A stretch of DNA of 64,000 bases from the NCBI GenBank assembly GCA_021014325.1, contig CM037473.1, positions 11,904,696 through 11,968,695 on the forward strand, given 5' to 3'. Positions 1 to 11,303 of this stretch are shown piece after piece. Each line of letters opens with the position of its first letter. Within the stretch, counting starts at the first letter, position 1. This stretch comes from Plazaster borealis. Lineage: Eukaryota > Echinodermata > Asteroidea > Forcipulatida > Labidiasteridae. A program made the translations under genes and the position numbers. The notes beneath the pieces are model-generated. The model was not told the origin of the DNA. It did no database searches and was given only the letters and a program-made list of their open reading frames with translations.

Positions 1-160
1 CATAGGACCTTCGGCAATAAAGGACAAAGCAATAATTGTTAGGTGCCAATGCTTAAGCAGACAGGTGTCAAGACCGGGACTTGAACTGACACCCTGCTGA
101 TCAGAAAACACCGGATCTTGAGTCCAGTGCTCTTGACAGCCTGGTCACTATACACCACTA
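1..160 (-). mobile_element. tRNA-derived SINE, minus strand, cut by window edge
   Basis: On the minus strand a Pol III B-box-like GTTCAAGTCCC (complement of 76-86) is followed by GACACCTGTCTGCTTAAGCA, the usual core of this SINE family. It aligns over its tRNA-like head with the copy at 37.33-37.64 kb, including the shared GATCAGCAG segment. The 3' part runs off the start of the window. Confidence 0.6.
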
Positions 161-681
161 GGAGAAACTTTGAACTCTTATGTGCTCACATAATCAGCTC
201 CAATGCGTGAAGGTTTGTGTCAGCGCTTACTATATGTTCGCACAAGTGGAACGCAGCCCTGGGCAATTTCAGACCTTACAGCATGGCGTACAATTTTGTA
301 CATTGTAATCCTGCTCTTATGATGAATATTTTAAAACTTCAAAGTACAAGTGACCTTGCAATGCCACATTTGCTCAACTGCGTTCTCCCTTAACGGTGGT
401 CTGCTGGCCAAATGCCAGTTAAAAAACCAGAGGACCTGTCAAAATTATCTCCAGTGGTCCGGCTGGATAGTTCACTGTTGAAAAGCATCCCTATTTAATA
501 CGAATTATGGACAAGTACAAAAGCTGACGGACCAGTGAAATGAAAAGCTAACCTGTCCTTCTGGCTAGTCACTGAAAAAGTTGGGGACAAACCCTGCTCA
601 AGGTACCTTAAATGTTATGTACATACCTGTTGTGTACCTGTTGTTTACCACTATATTGCATTATGTTTTTAAAACTCACAG

Positions 682-1644
682 ACTTCCCCATGAAGAGACA
701 TTGAGACGCTGGAAGTACGTAATGATATTCCTGTTTGCCAATACACTGGCATGTGTAGTCACTGCTCTACTCCTTAACATCACAAACAACAGACAGGTAA
801 TGTATAATTTGAAATTGACAACTTAGGTAGAAAATTTGACTCCATAGGCGCATGGGGAGTCTTTGGTTAAGGGGGGCAGAGGGGTTGATTTGCCCGAGAT
901 TTTACATAAGGACCAATTTCTAATATCGGATAGAAAGTCTTTTTTGCTATATCTGGAAATTTTTTTTTTTTTTTTTGCTGTGTCGGAATTATTCCCGAAT
1001 TTGGGAGGGCAGTTGCCCCACCCTCAACCCCCCTGGGTCGTAAGCCAATGTTTGACTCGTAATAAACAAACATCAATTGATTTGTAAAAGAAGATTAATT
1101 CAAAATTAAATGTTATCTTCAAAAGAAGCAATAATCAGAGAAAAACATTAAATAGAAACATCATCTTTATACTAGTTTATAATAATTTGAGGTATTTATC
1201 TGAAAACACGGCATTGAGGCTGATTTATTTGCTTGTTGGTAACACCTTACCACCAATGGTGGTAACACCTTACCACCAATGGTGGTAACACCTTACCACC
1301 AATGGTGGTAACACCTTACCACCAATGGTGGTAACACCTTACCACCAATGGTGGTAACACTAACACCTTACCACCAATGGTGGTAACCTTATTGCCAACA
1401 CCTCAAACAAGTTAGTTTGCTATCTTCAATATTACTGGTTTTCATTTTATTTTTTAAGGGCCGGGTTCTCAATCAAAGTAGGAGAGAACGCAAACGGCGC
1501 ATGGCAATGATAGAGAGCTCTATAACGGAGGATGACTCTACCACCAATCCCTCGGTCAATGACAGGGAACCTTTACTGTTTCCGTCAATCAACTCATCAC
1601 CTACCGGTGAAGCAAGCCACGATACACTCATCCACAGAACCTAA
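682..1644 (+). CDS. C-terminal two exons of an unrecognised membrane protein
   Basis: Two exons are supported. The first is 682-796: it follows an AG acceptor preceded by a T-rich tract and is read from the third base of a codon; it ends at an AG|GTAATG donor in phase 0. The second is 1459-1644: it follows TTTTTAAG and also starts in phase 0, so the frames join, and it ends at a TAA. The first exon encodes LPHEETLRRWK and then a hydrophobic helix (YVMIFLFANTLACVVTALLL), so it probably crosses a membrane. The second encodes a basic stretch (SRRERKRR) and then an acidic, Ser/Thr-rich tail with a REPLLF motif that could be a dileucine sorting signal. This looks like a last transmembrane helix plus a cytoplasmic tail. 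Upstream exons lie before the window. An AATAAA at 2553-2558 could end the transcript. I do not recognise the family. Confidence 0.55.
1238..1389. repeat. 23-bp minisatellite inside an intron
   Basis: The unit GGTAACACCTTACCACCAAT plus GGT is repeated about 6.5 times, with one partial unit near the end. Each unit has self-complementary arms, TTACCACC and GGTGGTAA, so a single strand could form a series of short hairpins. It sits in the intron of the membrane-protein gene, about 70 bp before the last exon. Confidence 0.85.
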
Positions 1645-2604
1645 GGAAATGACGCCACTGCAGGGAATAAGCAATGCAGCTCGAACAAGAAATTGCGTGT
1701 ACTATTTTGTCCAAGTGTGGATCTTTTTCTACCACATTTTGCTACATTACTGACTTAATGTAGCATTCTCCATGGACTCTTTCACAAATGACCCACCAAC
1801 AGGATAGGCCTATATACTGAATATTTAAATAATATGCCAGGCTTTTGAGAAATGCAAAAACTTACTCCACACCAGCTACAACCAGAATGTTTCTCCCTTG
1901 TTTTATTTCACTGCCCAATCCACTTGCCTCAACTACATACATGTACTAACAATTACAATCTGCATGTACCATAATTGTCAGCCTTGGTATGACGGGCTGC
2001 GCGCCATATCGATACCTTCCGTCACTACCCCTGGATTAGGGATGTACTGACAATTTCTGTAATATTTTATCCAAGTTAGGATTTTTTTTCTGCCACATTC
2101 TGCTACAACTTTTGGTGTGTTTTGATTTAGATTAAATGAAAATGCCAGTTTAAATGAACATATGCTTTAACAGTAATTGTTAAATATACATTAAGGGTAT
2201 TTGTTTGTTTAAAATTGTAATCCATGAGAAAAACTAATAGTTTGAAAAGGAAAACAACAATCTATGAAGTGTTGTGCTCATTTCATACACGCTGTACAAC
2301 ATTGATTTGATCAAGTTCTACAGTAAACAAAACACAAGAATGTAACCAAACCTACCACCAAACTTGTCACTTGTAAATAGGACCAACAAATATTATCATA
2401 ATACTATTTTTGATCATGAATAATTAAGTGGCCTTCGGATGGAGAATGTTTGTGTCCGAACAAAAGAACACTGTTGTTATGTTTTACTGTCATTTGATCA
2501 TTTTATATTCTAAATATTGTCCAGACCGTTTGCTTGAATCTGCTAAGTGTTTAATAAACAGCTGGTCTTTGAAAGAGTAAACAAGACCCCAGTCCTCACA
2601 TTTT
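1645..2604. other. probable 3' UTR and intergenic sequence
   Basis: No open frame worth reporting. AATAAA at 2553-2558 is a candidate polyadenylation signal for the gene ending at 1644. Confidence 0.4.
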
Positions 2605-2763
2605 CAGGCCTGATACTCTACTTTTTGAGGGCAATGGCATTTTCTTGAATACAAGGCAACACAAATTTGCGTTTGTACTAGAACATTTGAAGGGGCACCA
2701 AGGCAATGATCGCCGGACATTGGGGAAAATTGCCCCCAGTGCCTCAGTAGAGAATCAGGCCTG
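2605..2763. mobile_element. short inverted-repeat element (MITE), CAGGCCTGAT ends
   Basis: The ends are inverted copies: CAGGCCTGATactCTAC on the left and GTAGAGAATCAGGCCTG on the right, about 160 bp apart. The interior contains GGGGCACCAAGGCAATGA, which closely resembles the unit of the 79-bp tandem array at 57.77-58.17 kb. Confidence 0.6.
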
Positions 2764-3130
2764 CCTTGTAAACAGACACATCATAATATTACTACAGGAC
2801 AAAGTTGAAATGCCATAAAGTTTTTATTAAGTTTAAAAGTAAAGCTTTGAGATTAAAAATCTGTTGTTTATATTTTTTCAACAATCATGTATATTGTACC
2901 TTCATAGGTTTAGTATTTGAAATTAATATTGGCCTTGCCCTTGATTGTTAAAAGACAAATATTTCGAAATAACAAAACTGTGAAATAAATTATCTTTATT
3001 GAGGTAAAGATTATGCTCTACCTTACCTGTAGGCCTATTTGTGTGTTTTGTGGGTGACCAGTAAACTTATGAAAACACAAAGAAACAATTCAACTAAATT
3101 TTGCAAACAAACCTTGTGTGTCAATTTTAG

Positions 3131-3490
3131 GTTTAGGTCCCATTGCAGACACGCCGAAACTGACTGAAAACATTCACAGTCGGGTTCTCGTTTTGGCTAA
3201 TAGCACTCAAGGCGACTCCAATGAATGCTGTAAATGAGCGACACGGGATGCATCTGTGCAGTCTTTGTTCCATTTTGAGAAATACCCTAAGCTGCAGGGT
3301 TGAGAGATAGCAAGAAACAGGCGAACATTTGAACATGTTGGATTTCCAGCCGAGTCGACACTATCCGACTTTCAAGGAACGAAGTATCATCAACAAGCAA
3401 TGAGCCCCCGACTGCCAGCAGACAGCCGGCCCAGCCCACCAGCCTCACATTCAGACTTAATTAGGGCATCCAAAGTTTTCAACATTTCAG
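3131..3490 (+). pseudogene. coding-like exon interrupted by two TGA codons
   Basis: After a good acceptor (TCAATTTTAG, ending 3130) one frame reads with protein-like composition for about 119 codons. It starts LGPIADTPKLTENIHSRVLV, and later has FEHVGFPAESTLSDFQGTKY and a proline/serine-rich SPRLPADSRPSPPASHSD segment. Only two stops break it, at about 3235 and 3301, and both are TGA. Both could have been CGA arginine codons lost by CpG transition, which would make this a decayed exon or pseudogene. Recoding cannot be excluded, but no selenocysteine insertion element was identified. Past about 3490 the sequence resembles a dispersed repeat also found near 12.71 kb. The family is not recognised. 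Confidence 0.35.
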
Positions 3491-3547
3491 GTCGTATACA
3501 GAGAGTACTACTTTTGAGGACCCCATCCCTCACCCAAAGTAGTACTC

Positions 3548-3828
3548 ATCATCATTGGGTGGTCAGGTATCTTTCCTCACCTTCCACCTCTAGGACCCTG
3601 GTTTGAATCACACCGGGGGCACTATGTGGATCGGGTTTTCATTCCCAGTACCTGACTGGGTTTTCCCAAAAATAGTTCTCTGGGGTTTTCCTCCCCCACC
3701 TAAAACTGAAACTTATACTTCCTTGTCTTCTCTCCATTGGGTTCTTGGCTAGTACAGTGATTCAGTTCGCTTTTCTGATGAGAGTCCTTGGCTTCTCAAC
3801 CAGAATAAATAAAATGAATTGAAATCAA
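3548..3828 (+). mobile_element. tRNA-derived SINE with GAATTGAAATC tail
   Basis: A B-box-like GGTTTGAATCACACC lies at 3600-3614. It is followed by a body with GGGTTTTCCCAAAAATAG and CTTCCTTGTCTTCTCTCCAT, and a 3' end AATAAATAAAATGAATTGAA. The same body is present in reverse complement at 26.26-26.35 kb. The 3' tail resembles that of the LINE at 19.7-23.6 kb. Confidence 0.6.
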
Positions 3829-4149
3829 CATTTTTATTTCAAAATTGATGCACATTATGTAGATATTAAAGTCGTTCGGGTCTACGACCCCCCGCCCCTG
3901 TCATTGGCTCTTCGTATAACCGTAAAATGTTGAAAATTGGACGGCCCCCTTACTCGGTCCATGGAGGGATTTTCTACCTCCATCACCAGCCTGTAAAAGG
4001 GGAGTCCTACAACAACTCACACAATCCACCGTGGTTAGAGGGATTTAGCTTTTTAATTATTGTGTATCATGTTGAGACCCTCTCTAAGAAGTATACGTCT
4101 ATTCCTGAAGGTTTGAGTGTACTAATTATTTGGGGTTGAACAAAGAAAA

Positions 4150-4212
4150 ATTTGCTATAGAGCGGGACTTGAACCTGTGACCTCCGGATTAACGTCCCGC
4201 TCTAGTCAATCA
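4150..4212 (-). mobile_element. tRNA-like SINE fragment
   Basis: On the minus strand, GAGCGGGACGTTAATCCGGA is followed by GTCACAGGTTCAAGTCCCGC. This has the layout of a tRNA anticodon and T arm with a GTTCAAGTCCC B box. There is no convincing D arm, so it is a relic and not a gene. Confidence 0.45.
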
Positions 4213-4239
4213 ATCTTTGTTCAAAACCAAATTAGTGAA

Positions 4240-4520
4240 AAATTTACCCAGTAAAATCAAATCAATAAATCAATAATTATGTAATTATACAATTTTCTAA
4301 CTTTATAATTATATAACTAAATATGTATTTTTGTATTCATTTATTTATTTATTTCATATGTATCAATACTGTATTATATAAGTGTATAATTAAATTATAT
4401 ATAAATAATTATATAAAGAAAGAAATAAATGACTAAATTAATAAAAGAATAAATAAATAAATAAATAGGCCCTAATGAATTAAATATATAAAATATAATT
4501 TAAAATAGTTATTTATTTAC
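4240..4520. repeat. AT-rich low-complexity tract
   Basis: Simple A/T sequence with AATA-type short repeats, including several AAATAAAT units near 4450-4467. No gene is seen. Confidence 0.7.
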
Positions 4521-4883
4521 AAGTAACCATAACTGGTATGCTGCGCGCAACGCTGGTTTACGATCTCTAACGGTTCATTGTTTGAATTACCAGTCATACC
4601 ATGTGTTTATTACCACGAAAGCAGAGGGTTTTTACCGAAAGGCGATGCCGACATAGGATTCTGAATGATGGTGAATCCGGAGTGAATTTTTTCTGAACAC
4701 ACGCAGCGCTCACTGGAGAGTACAAAGAACACATAAAGCCTATAGTTTTGGCGAGATCCGGTTTCAAAAAAGAACTGTAGGTGAGTAACGTGAAGGCAAA
4801 AAGTTTCAAGGAGTAGGTCTATAGCCTATGATGAATGAGGTTCTACGATAGCGGAACGAACTTCATACCTAGTCATTGTTATC

Positions 4884-4958
4884 ATGGTTATGGAGCTTGC
4901 TACGTCATTATTTTTATTCCATGATGTTCTCCCGTATTTAACTTTGAACTCGACCAAC
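4884..4958 (+). CDS. possible first coding exon
   Basis: An ATG is followed by 25 codons, MVMELATSLFLFHDVLPYLT and then LNSTN, ending exactly at a consensus donor C|GTAAGTTT. The start of the peptide is hydrophobic and could be a signal sequence. This is a short frame supported only by one start and one donor. No partner exon could be joined in phase, so it may be chance. Confidence 0.2.
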
Positions 4959-4959
4959 G

Positions 4960-5763
4960 TAAGTTTAACTTCAAGGGTGGAACTTTATGTTACTAAAACT
5001 ATGACTAAAACTATTTAATATAAGTTTTTAACCGGTTATATAAACCTTGTGTTTCAATGTTTGTCTAAATGTGACAATATTGAGTAGTGGCAGTTCTTCA
5101 CGGAGACCAGCCGTGGCGGACAGCCACCTTCATCTATATAATTAGCCTAGTTAGTATTACATGATTATCACTATAAATACTTAAGTCGAAAAAAAACCCT
5201 CCCAGATCGACCTGCTGAAGAATCATTTATATTAATAATAATATATATTATTGAACAAGAACGAAACCACTTCCAGCCAGCAGAGCTGTAGACAAACTCA
5301 ACTGGTGACTGTCTGACTGTAGTGTTGGTGTACTGTTAGTGTTCTAGCACACCATGGGCTGTTATTAGACCCATTAACTGGGGGGGGGGCTTTACTCTTT
5401 TTTATATAACTTTGACATCTGCGGCGACCTCAAATGTTAAATAAATTTTTAAGGATTACAGCGCTCCAGTAACTGGGTTTTGGCTCTCTTTTTAGCATCG
5501 GTCTGTCTTATCATAGTCGCCAATTTTTGTGATATTAGACCAATGTCAAAGAGAGCCATAACAGCCCAACAAGGTGGGCTACAAGTAGACGACGACGATG
5601 GATGACCACGATCTGACTCTAAGATATCGATTGGTGTCACTATAGTTTCTAAGACGATGTTCGAAATGAAATGAAATTTTCATTGGCGGTGATGGGTGTC
5701 AATGATCTAAATCACAGAGCAACATACCTTGTAGTGCAACCGGCTCAAGCTCTGAGCCAAAGT
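4960..5763. other. no gene recognised
   Basis: Mostly AT-rich unique sequence with a G run near 5380. No exon with both splice signals was found. Confidence 0.4.
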
Positions 5764-5942
5764 CCATAGAGCTGCTTTTTTGAAACAGAAAATATTGCTC
5801 AAACAATTTTTTGCTCAGCAAAAATGAGCAGAATATCACCATTCACAGATGAAATGCGCCATAGTATTTTGGCTGGTAACCTTATTATGTTAGGCATAAT
5901 TTTGTTTTGCTTAGCTACTTTCGATGCTTAAGCAGCTCTATG
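5764..5942. mobile_element. MITE with CATAGAGCTGCTT ends
   Basis: CATAGAGCTGCTT at 5764-5776 is mirrored by AAGCAGCTCTATG at about 5930-5942. The interior (TTGCTCAGCAAAAATGAGCA) is itself partly self-complementary. The size of about 180 bp and the perfect 13-bp inverted ends indicate a non-autonomous DNA transposon. Its superfamily is undetermined. Confidence 0.65.
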
Positions 5943-5984
5943 AAACTAGGTTCGGCTGTTGTCAGAGTGTATGGTAGGTTCTGG

Positions 5985-6130
5985 CTCTGGGCATGTTACT
6001 GTGAGCAAGACACTTGGTTATAATTTGCTGCATCTTTCAGATGGGATGCAAAGCTGTTGGTTCTGCCATGGGTTTCTTCTTCCATGGTCGGGTCCTGCGT
6101 GTCGTATAAAACTGTCCCCAAACAATAAGA
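5985..6130 (+). mobile_element. SINE-core fragment
   Basis: GAGCAAGACACTTGGTTATA followed by CTTTCAGATGGGATGCAAAG matches the conserved post-tRNA core of this window's SINEs (compare the segment after 8181). No intact tRNA head is visible. Confidence 0.4.
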
Positions 6131-6458
6131 GAAGGGGCTTTCTAGCATGTGTTGGCAGCAATTCCACAGTACCTTCCCTTGTAAGATAAAAAGGTCTCAT
6201 AAATAAAGAGCCCCCCCCCCCCAATAAGATAAAAATAGAAATTATGTCTTTGCCCTTGCTTGCCCCCTCCCCCAAATGAAAATGTCTGGTTATGCCACTG
6301 GCTCTATTAATATACCAGTTGTAAAATAACAAGCACTCTTAGATGCTGCCGCTTCCCAGTCAATCCTGTTCCAGTCAAAATGTCTTTTCCACCAAAAAAT
6401 GAAGTTAAATTTTTCCTGGCTAGTTTTCCTTGTGGCATATTACATGTGTCGCATCCCC

Positions 6459-6832
6459 TTAAAGGTATCTTACACGTTTGGTAATGACTCAAAGCAAATA
6501 TTGGCATAAAAAATTACTTGGTAACAAGCAACGGAGAGCTGTTGATATTATAAAACATTGTAGGAAACGACTCCCTCTGAAGTAACATAGTTTTTGAGAA
6601 AGAGGCAATTTCTCACTAAAATAATAAAAACTTCTTGCAAGAAGTTTTTATTCCTATCTGAAAGCACACAAATTTGTACAACAAGGGTGTTTTTTCTTTC
6701 ATCATTTTCTTGCAACTTTGATGACCAATTGAGCCCAAATTTTCACAGGCTTGTTATTTTATGCATATGTTGGGATACACCAAGTGAGAACACTGGTCTG
6801 TGGCAATTTCCAAACATGTTCAGTGCCTTTAA
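6459..6832. mobile_element. TTAA-flanked MITE, family 1, copy a
   Basis: TTAA at both ends brackets inverted termini AAGGTATCTTACACGTTTGG and AACATGTTCAGTGCCTT. The centre has a perfect 26-bp palindrome at 6625-6650 (AACTTCTTGCAAGAAGTT core). TTAA target sites are characteristic of piggyBac-type transposition. No transposase is encoded. Confidence 0.8.
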
Positions 6833-6979
6833 GGTGATCCAAGTACCTGCCGCTTCCCAGGTTGTATCGTAAACTTGGGTGTGATCCCTGGTTATACTGC
6901 AGTTCCAGGTTGAATGGCTTCTGACTGACAGACACCCCAGCCAAACAATAATATTGATCAAAATAGGGAAAATGCCCAA

Positions 6980-7180
6980 ACTAGTGCTAGATAGCTTATT
7001 TTGTAGAGAGCTGGCATGTTATGTCAGAGTTTTCAGGTTCAAATCTCATTCTTATTAATGTTTTGGTATTCTCCCAAAATTAAATGAAAATTTACTTAGT
7101 CGTTTCCCTTCTGGTTCATTGGGGCCTGCGTGATATTATTTTTGCCTTTTTTTTTCTGTGTACAAATCAAATCAATATAA
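6980..7180 (+). mobile_element. tRNA-derived SINE
   Basis: TAGCTTATTTTGTAGAGAGC resembles an A box, and CAGGTTCAAATCTC (about 7030-7043) a B box, with tRNA-like spacing. A non-tRNA body and a T-rich stretch follow. It lies between two family-1 MITEs. Confidence 0.45.
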
Positions 7181-7476
7181 CTTTCAATGGAATAATATTT
7201 AGTTTGATTTGTATTATTTTCTCAAATAGGTTAAACTCTTCATAGTGAGATACCTTCGTACCAGCAACTAACATGAAAACCAAACGTGAATCCATGGATG
7301 GTTACTCTGGTGTCTTCAAACTGGACAAGACGACACCCTAAGGTGGATGACTTAGACCCTAAGATATAGCTGTAATCTTGTGCATCACTGGATTCAAAGA
7401 ATTCAACCCTCGATCATGTAAGTTTCAATCAATTTAAAAACATACGTCATTAACCCTAACCCCCTATTTTGTTTGG

Positions 7477-7849
7477 TTAAAGGTATCGTAACATTTGGTA
7501 ATGACTCATAAAAAAAATTGGCATAAAAACTTACTTGGTAACAAGCAACGGAGAGCTGTTGATAGTATAAAACATTGTAGGAAACGACTCCCTCTGAAGT
7601 AACGTAGATTTTGAGAAAGAGGCAATTTCTCACTAAAATAATAAAAACTTCTTGCAAGAAGTTTTTATTCCTATCTGAAAGCACACAAATTTGTACAACA
7701 AGGGTGTTTTTTCTTTCATCATTTTCTTGCAACTTCGATGACCAATTGAGCCCAAACTTTCACAGGCTTGTTATTTTATGCATATGTTGGGACACACTAA
7801 GTGAGAACACTGGTCTTTGACAATTTCCAAACGTGTTCAGTGCCTTTAA
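7477..7849. mobile_element. TTAA-flanked MITE, family 1, copy b
   Basis: The copy is nearly identical to 6459-6832 over its whole length, in the same orientation, and also TTAA-bounded. It has the same AACTTCTTGCAAGAAGTT central palindrome. The two copies lie about 650 bp apart. Confidence 0.8.
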
Positions 7850-8119
7850 AGACCCACCAGCTATAGACCCACCAGTGTCCTCCAAAAAATATCCCCTCTG
7901 TGGTAATTCAACACAAAAATGTTTGGCAAACCTGTTCCAATGAAAAGCAATTGGCCTGGCACTCCCATCAAATCCTTACAAAGTAAGACAACTTCCTGTT
8001 AAGAAGATTTGGGACTGTTTGAGTTAGGAAATTCAATCACAATTAGTTGTAATTATTTACATCTAGCCATCTAAAAGCCATCTTAAGTCTTATTCCCCAA
8101 CTACAAAGGTTTTTTATGC

Positions 8120-8487
8120 GCGCAAGAAGCCTGTTGGTGCCAACCTCAATCCCAGTGGTGTCAGGGTGCAGGTTCGATTCCTGGTCATGACACTTGTGTC
8201 CTTAAGCAAGACACTTAACTTTAATTGCTTATCTTCACCCAGGGGTATACAAGGGTACCTTGAGGGCAGAGATGGTTTTGTGATTGATTTAGCTTAATGC
8301 ACAATATATCTAGCAGCACAGGCTGTATACTCCCTAGGGAGCTGAGATGGTTTGAGGAATGAAATAAATGTCCCAGTGACCAGGGGTAAATGTTGGAGCG
8401 CATTAGAGCGTCACTGAGTGACGGATTTGAATGCTTTATAAGAAGCCATTATTATATTATTATTATTATTATTGTTATTATTATTAG
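8120..8487 (+). mobile_element. full-length tRNA-derived SINE with (ATT)n tail
   Basis: A B box GGTTCGATTCC lies at 8171-8181. It is followed by the core CACTTGTGTCCTTAAGCAAG ACACTTAACT and a unique body, ending in an ATT microsatellite at about 8450-8485. This is the most complete SINE copy in the window. Head and core match the minus-strand copy at 37.33-37.64 kb. Confidence 0.7.
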
Positions 8488-8593
8488 TCCTATACGCCCA
8501 TGATAAGGGGGAACCCAGACACAAAACCCATATATGAAGAGTCATAAAACATTTTACTGATCTGTCCACTTTCTCTGCCTATATTATTTTTAG

Positions 8594-8806
8594 GTTAGTT
8601 GGTCCTCCTTGTCTGGCTGATAGGGATGGAAGAGACTCCGACCTCCTGTCTAAGATGACATCCTCCCCCATACCAGGAGCAACCTCCAGAGAAACCTACC
8701 ACTGCATACAAAGATTGAGATCAGTCTGGGCTTTGAATGAAAACATGAGACCCTGCTGGAGCTGTGAACTTTCTGACCAACCTACTCTAGTCTGGAAACA
8801 GCTTTG
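8594..8806 (+). CDS. weak candidate terminal exon
   Basis: After an acceptor (TTATTTTTAG) one frame is open for about 69 codons, LVGPPCLADRDGRDSDLLSK and onward to VWKQL and a TGA. It contains three Trp and several Cys codons. A GTAAGT donor-like site follows the stop at 8814. It could be a final coding exon, an untranslated exon or chance. No family is recognised and no joining exon was found. Confidence 0.2.
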
Positions 8807-8829
8807 ATAAAATGTAAGTTTAGAAAGTT

Positions 8830-9978
8830 TCTGTTTGTTCGGGTTTGTTGGAGGTATTTGTTTGTTCGTTTCCTTTCTCTTTTATTTTTAAAATTTTGTT
8901 AGGGGTAGAGCAAGACAAAATTTGAAAGAAGTTGAAACATAGGCCTACATGTAAAACATTCAAATATTTTGTCGAGAAATTGATCCTGTTAATTAAATAC
9001 CTTTCTTTATCAATTGTCATTCTTCATTTCCTGGTTCAGCCCAACACAGTTTTCCTTTAATTTGTGCTAGGTTTGTGTTAGCATCATGTGATAATCTCTT
9101 CTGGGTATTGTTGCCTCTGAGAAGAGACAATTTGTTACTCAACATTTCAACCAGTGTGATAAACCACTGATTTGATTGTTTTCTGGTCACCTTCATCTTC
9201 TCCAAAAGACAAACCTGAGCAGTAGACGAAACATCGGTTCTAACGCAAACCTTACTCACTTTTAGGTCATGAAACTTGCTGAACATGTTAACAGCAGGGA
9301 GCATGTCAAGAATTTGTTGAAAATTTATTTACAAAATGTTGTGATATTTTAGACATTCGTCGGTTTATGAAAATGGTAATGAATTGTTTATCCTTAATTA
9401 ATGTGCTACCTCTATTAATTGAAGTATGAACCGGTTTAAGCAGTGAGCCAAGTAACTATAGGTTTTACCGTCCAATTTTCAACAAAAATTCAGTCAATTT
9501 CACACCCAGCTCAATCAATTTCATCTGAACAGTCAAAAGGAGTAATTTAATTTCAACAGTTCAGCATTCACTGGTCAATTAAGAGCATTCAAACTTCATT
9601 AGGTTGCAAAGATCATTCAATTTCGCAAAAAGCCAACAGCAAGAGGCTTGTCAACCATTCAATTTTGTCAGTTGTAAATAGGCGTCCAAAATTAACTGAA
9701 GAATGATGAAAATGTAGTCTTGATCATCTACCAATGAAATAGAATGACTAAAATGAAACATGTGTGCACGAAAACAAAATTAAATGCAATAATAGTTAAA
9801 AAAGAAACCCTATATATTTTGAATAAATTAGGGAAACATGCATGTATTTGAATGCGTGTTTATGAAACTGTATTAATTTTAGCTGAAATTGACCGGGAAA
9901 ACCTATAATGAAAATGAATACATCTTTTTTTTGAATCAATTGTTTTAAATGTTTCCTTGCTTTATTATTTGTACACAG
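8830..9978. other. no gene recognised
   Basis: AT-rich sequence without usable splice-flanked frames. The stretch 9460-9670 has recurring TCAATTTCA-like words but no clear repeat unit. Confidence 0.4.
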
Positions 9979-10344
9979 AATTTCAACCAAAAGGCAAGGT
10001 AATATCCTGGGTATACCACTCCATGGACGAGAGATATCTGTGGGTAAGTTTTAAACTGTTCATCAAAAGATTTTATAACAGAAAAAACCTCTTCAAATGT
10101 TGCTATAGATTAAACTCAAGACCTGATATTTGCAGCACATGAGTAATTAGAACCTGGTTAAAAAATATTTATATATATCCTGCTGGATAGATAATTGTAA
10201 AATAAATAAACAGTTAAATGTTATAATGTGTGGGCATATTCATGTTTACTAATCTTAATTTTTTTGTTATTTGCCCTCTGTTTGCAGGATCCATTTTATC
10301 AAGATTTCAGGAAACCCTTCATGAGGAAAGACATCCTGGTGTGA
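9979..10344 (+). CDS. last two exons of an unrecognised gene
   Basis: The penultimate exon, 9979-10043, follows the acceptor TTGTACACAG and is entered in phase 1. It ends CTGTGG|GTAAGT in phase 0. The final exon, 10288-10344, follows TTTGCAG in phase 0 and ends with TGA. The joined peptide reads EFQPKGKVISWVYHSMDERY, then LW, then DPFYQDFRKPFMRKDILV. It is rich in aromatic and charged residues, with no signal peptide or membrane helix in this part. Consensus splice sites on both sides and matching phase make this a credible gene end. Earlier exons were not identified; the candidates at 4884 and 8594 cannot be joined with confidence. An AATAAA-type signal occurs near 10834. Function is unknown. 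Confidence 0.5.
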
Positions 10345-10623
10345 CGTAAGCCTCCACTCAACTTTTATTCCATTTGGTGTTTCATACACCATCAATGAGC
10401 AGAGCAGTACAAATGGGATCATGACTTTACCAAAGCTCTTAGAAAAATGAGAGTGCAATTACACCGAAGAGGCTGATTATGAATTGCTTCTGTGGCAAAC
10501 TGAATTAATAGCTATGTAGGTTATGTTTTCTTTATAGAGAGTTCTGTAGGCAGCAACAACCTTATTTATTATTTTATTAAAGTCTAGAACGGTTAAGGGG
10601 CCCATGACTCCAGCATTACTACA

Positions 10624-11303
10624 TACTAGAAGTACATATCAATTTGTTTGCGCTCCTTTTCAAGCATCCACAGTCATTGATTTTTCCGCTATGGAAATTG
10701 TCATCAAAAACTGCGACTCTGTGTCATTTTTTTGTACACAACTACAAAGACGAGCAGCGCTTTGACTTCTTCAAAGAATATAAGTAAGACACCATAATTC
10801 TACATCACACTGGTATAAAATATAAAAATTTTAATAAAGAAAAAGCCCTTACTTCTAGGATATTAATTGCTGTTTTAGCAGTATTTATCACCATTTTGTG
10901 TGCGAAATCACGGTTTTCATCGAACCAAGTTTTTTCAACTCACCATAAATACGAACTTGCCACCGTTTGACCTTGTTAACAAAAGTGTTGTTAGGGAAGG
11001 TTCTGGTCTAACTAATTACCTAAAGGGAGTTCTAATTGGACCTTGTTAAAGAATCGTACTTTTAGGATCAAAGAAGATAATCACCCATTATAATTCTGAT
11101 TGCATACCTCATGAGCATTCAAGTTATGCGTTGCTCACGTATGCTTTAACGTTCGGTACAAGATCCCTTTCAACACAGTAAGTCTGTGTGCAAATGTATT
11201 GCATTTTTTTACAAGCTTACAACACGCAAAATTGAGTTAAATCAAGTAAAATAAATAGGAGCGGTTTGGGCCATAAACAAATTGATATGTATGTTTATAC
11301 TAG
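10624..11303. mobile_element. possible inverted-repeat DNA element
   Basis: CTAGAAGTACATATCAATTT at about 10627 is matched in inverted orientation by AAATTGATATGTATGTTTAT at about 11279-11298, with AGGAGCG/CGCTCCT extending the pairing. The arms are imperfect, the interior is AT-rich and codes for nothing recognisable, and no target duplication was established. Confidence 0.35.

Noticed and set aside
3131..3490. Selenoprotein exon because both in-frame stops are TGA
   Set aside because: No selenocysteine insertion element or cysteine-homologue context was identified; CpG decay of CGA codons explains both sites.
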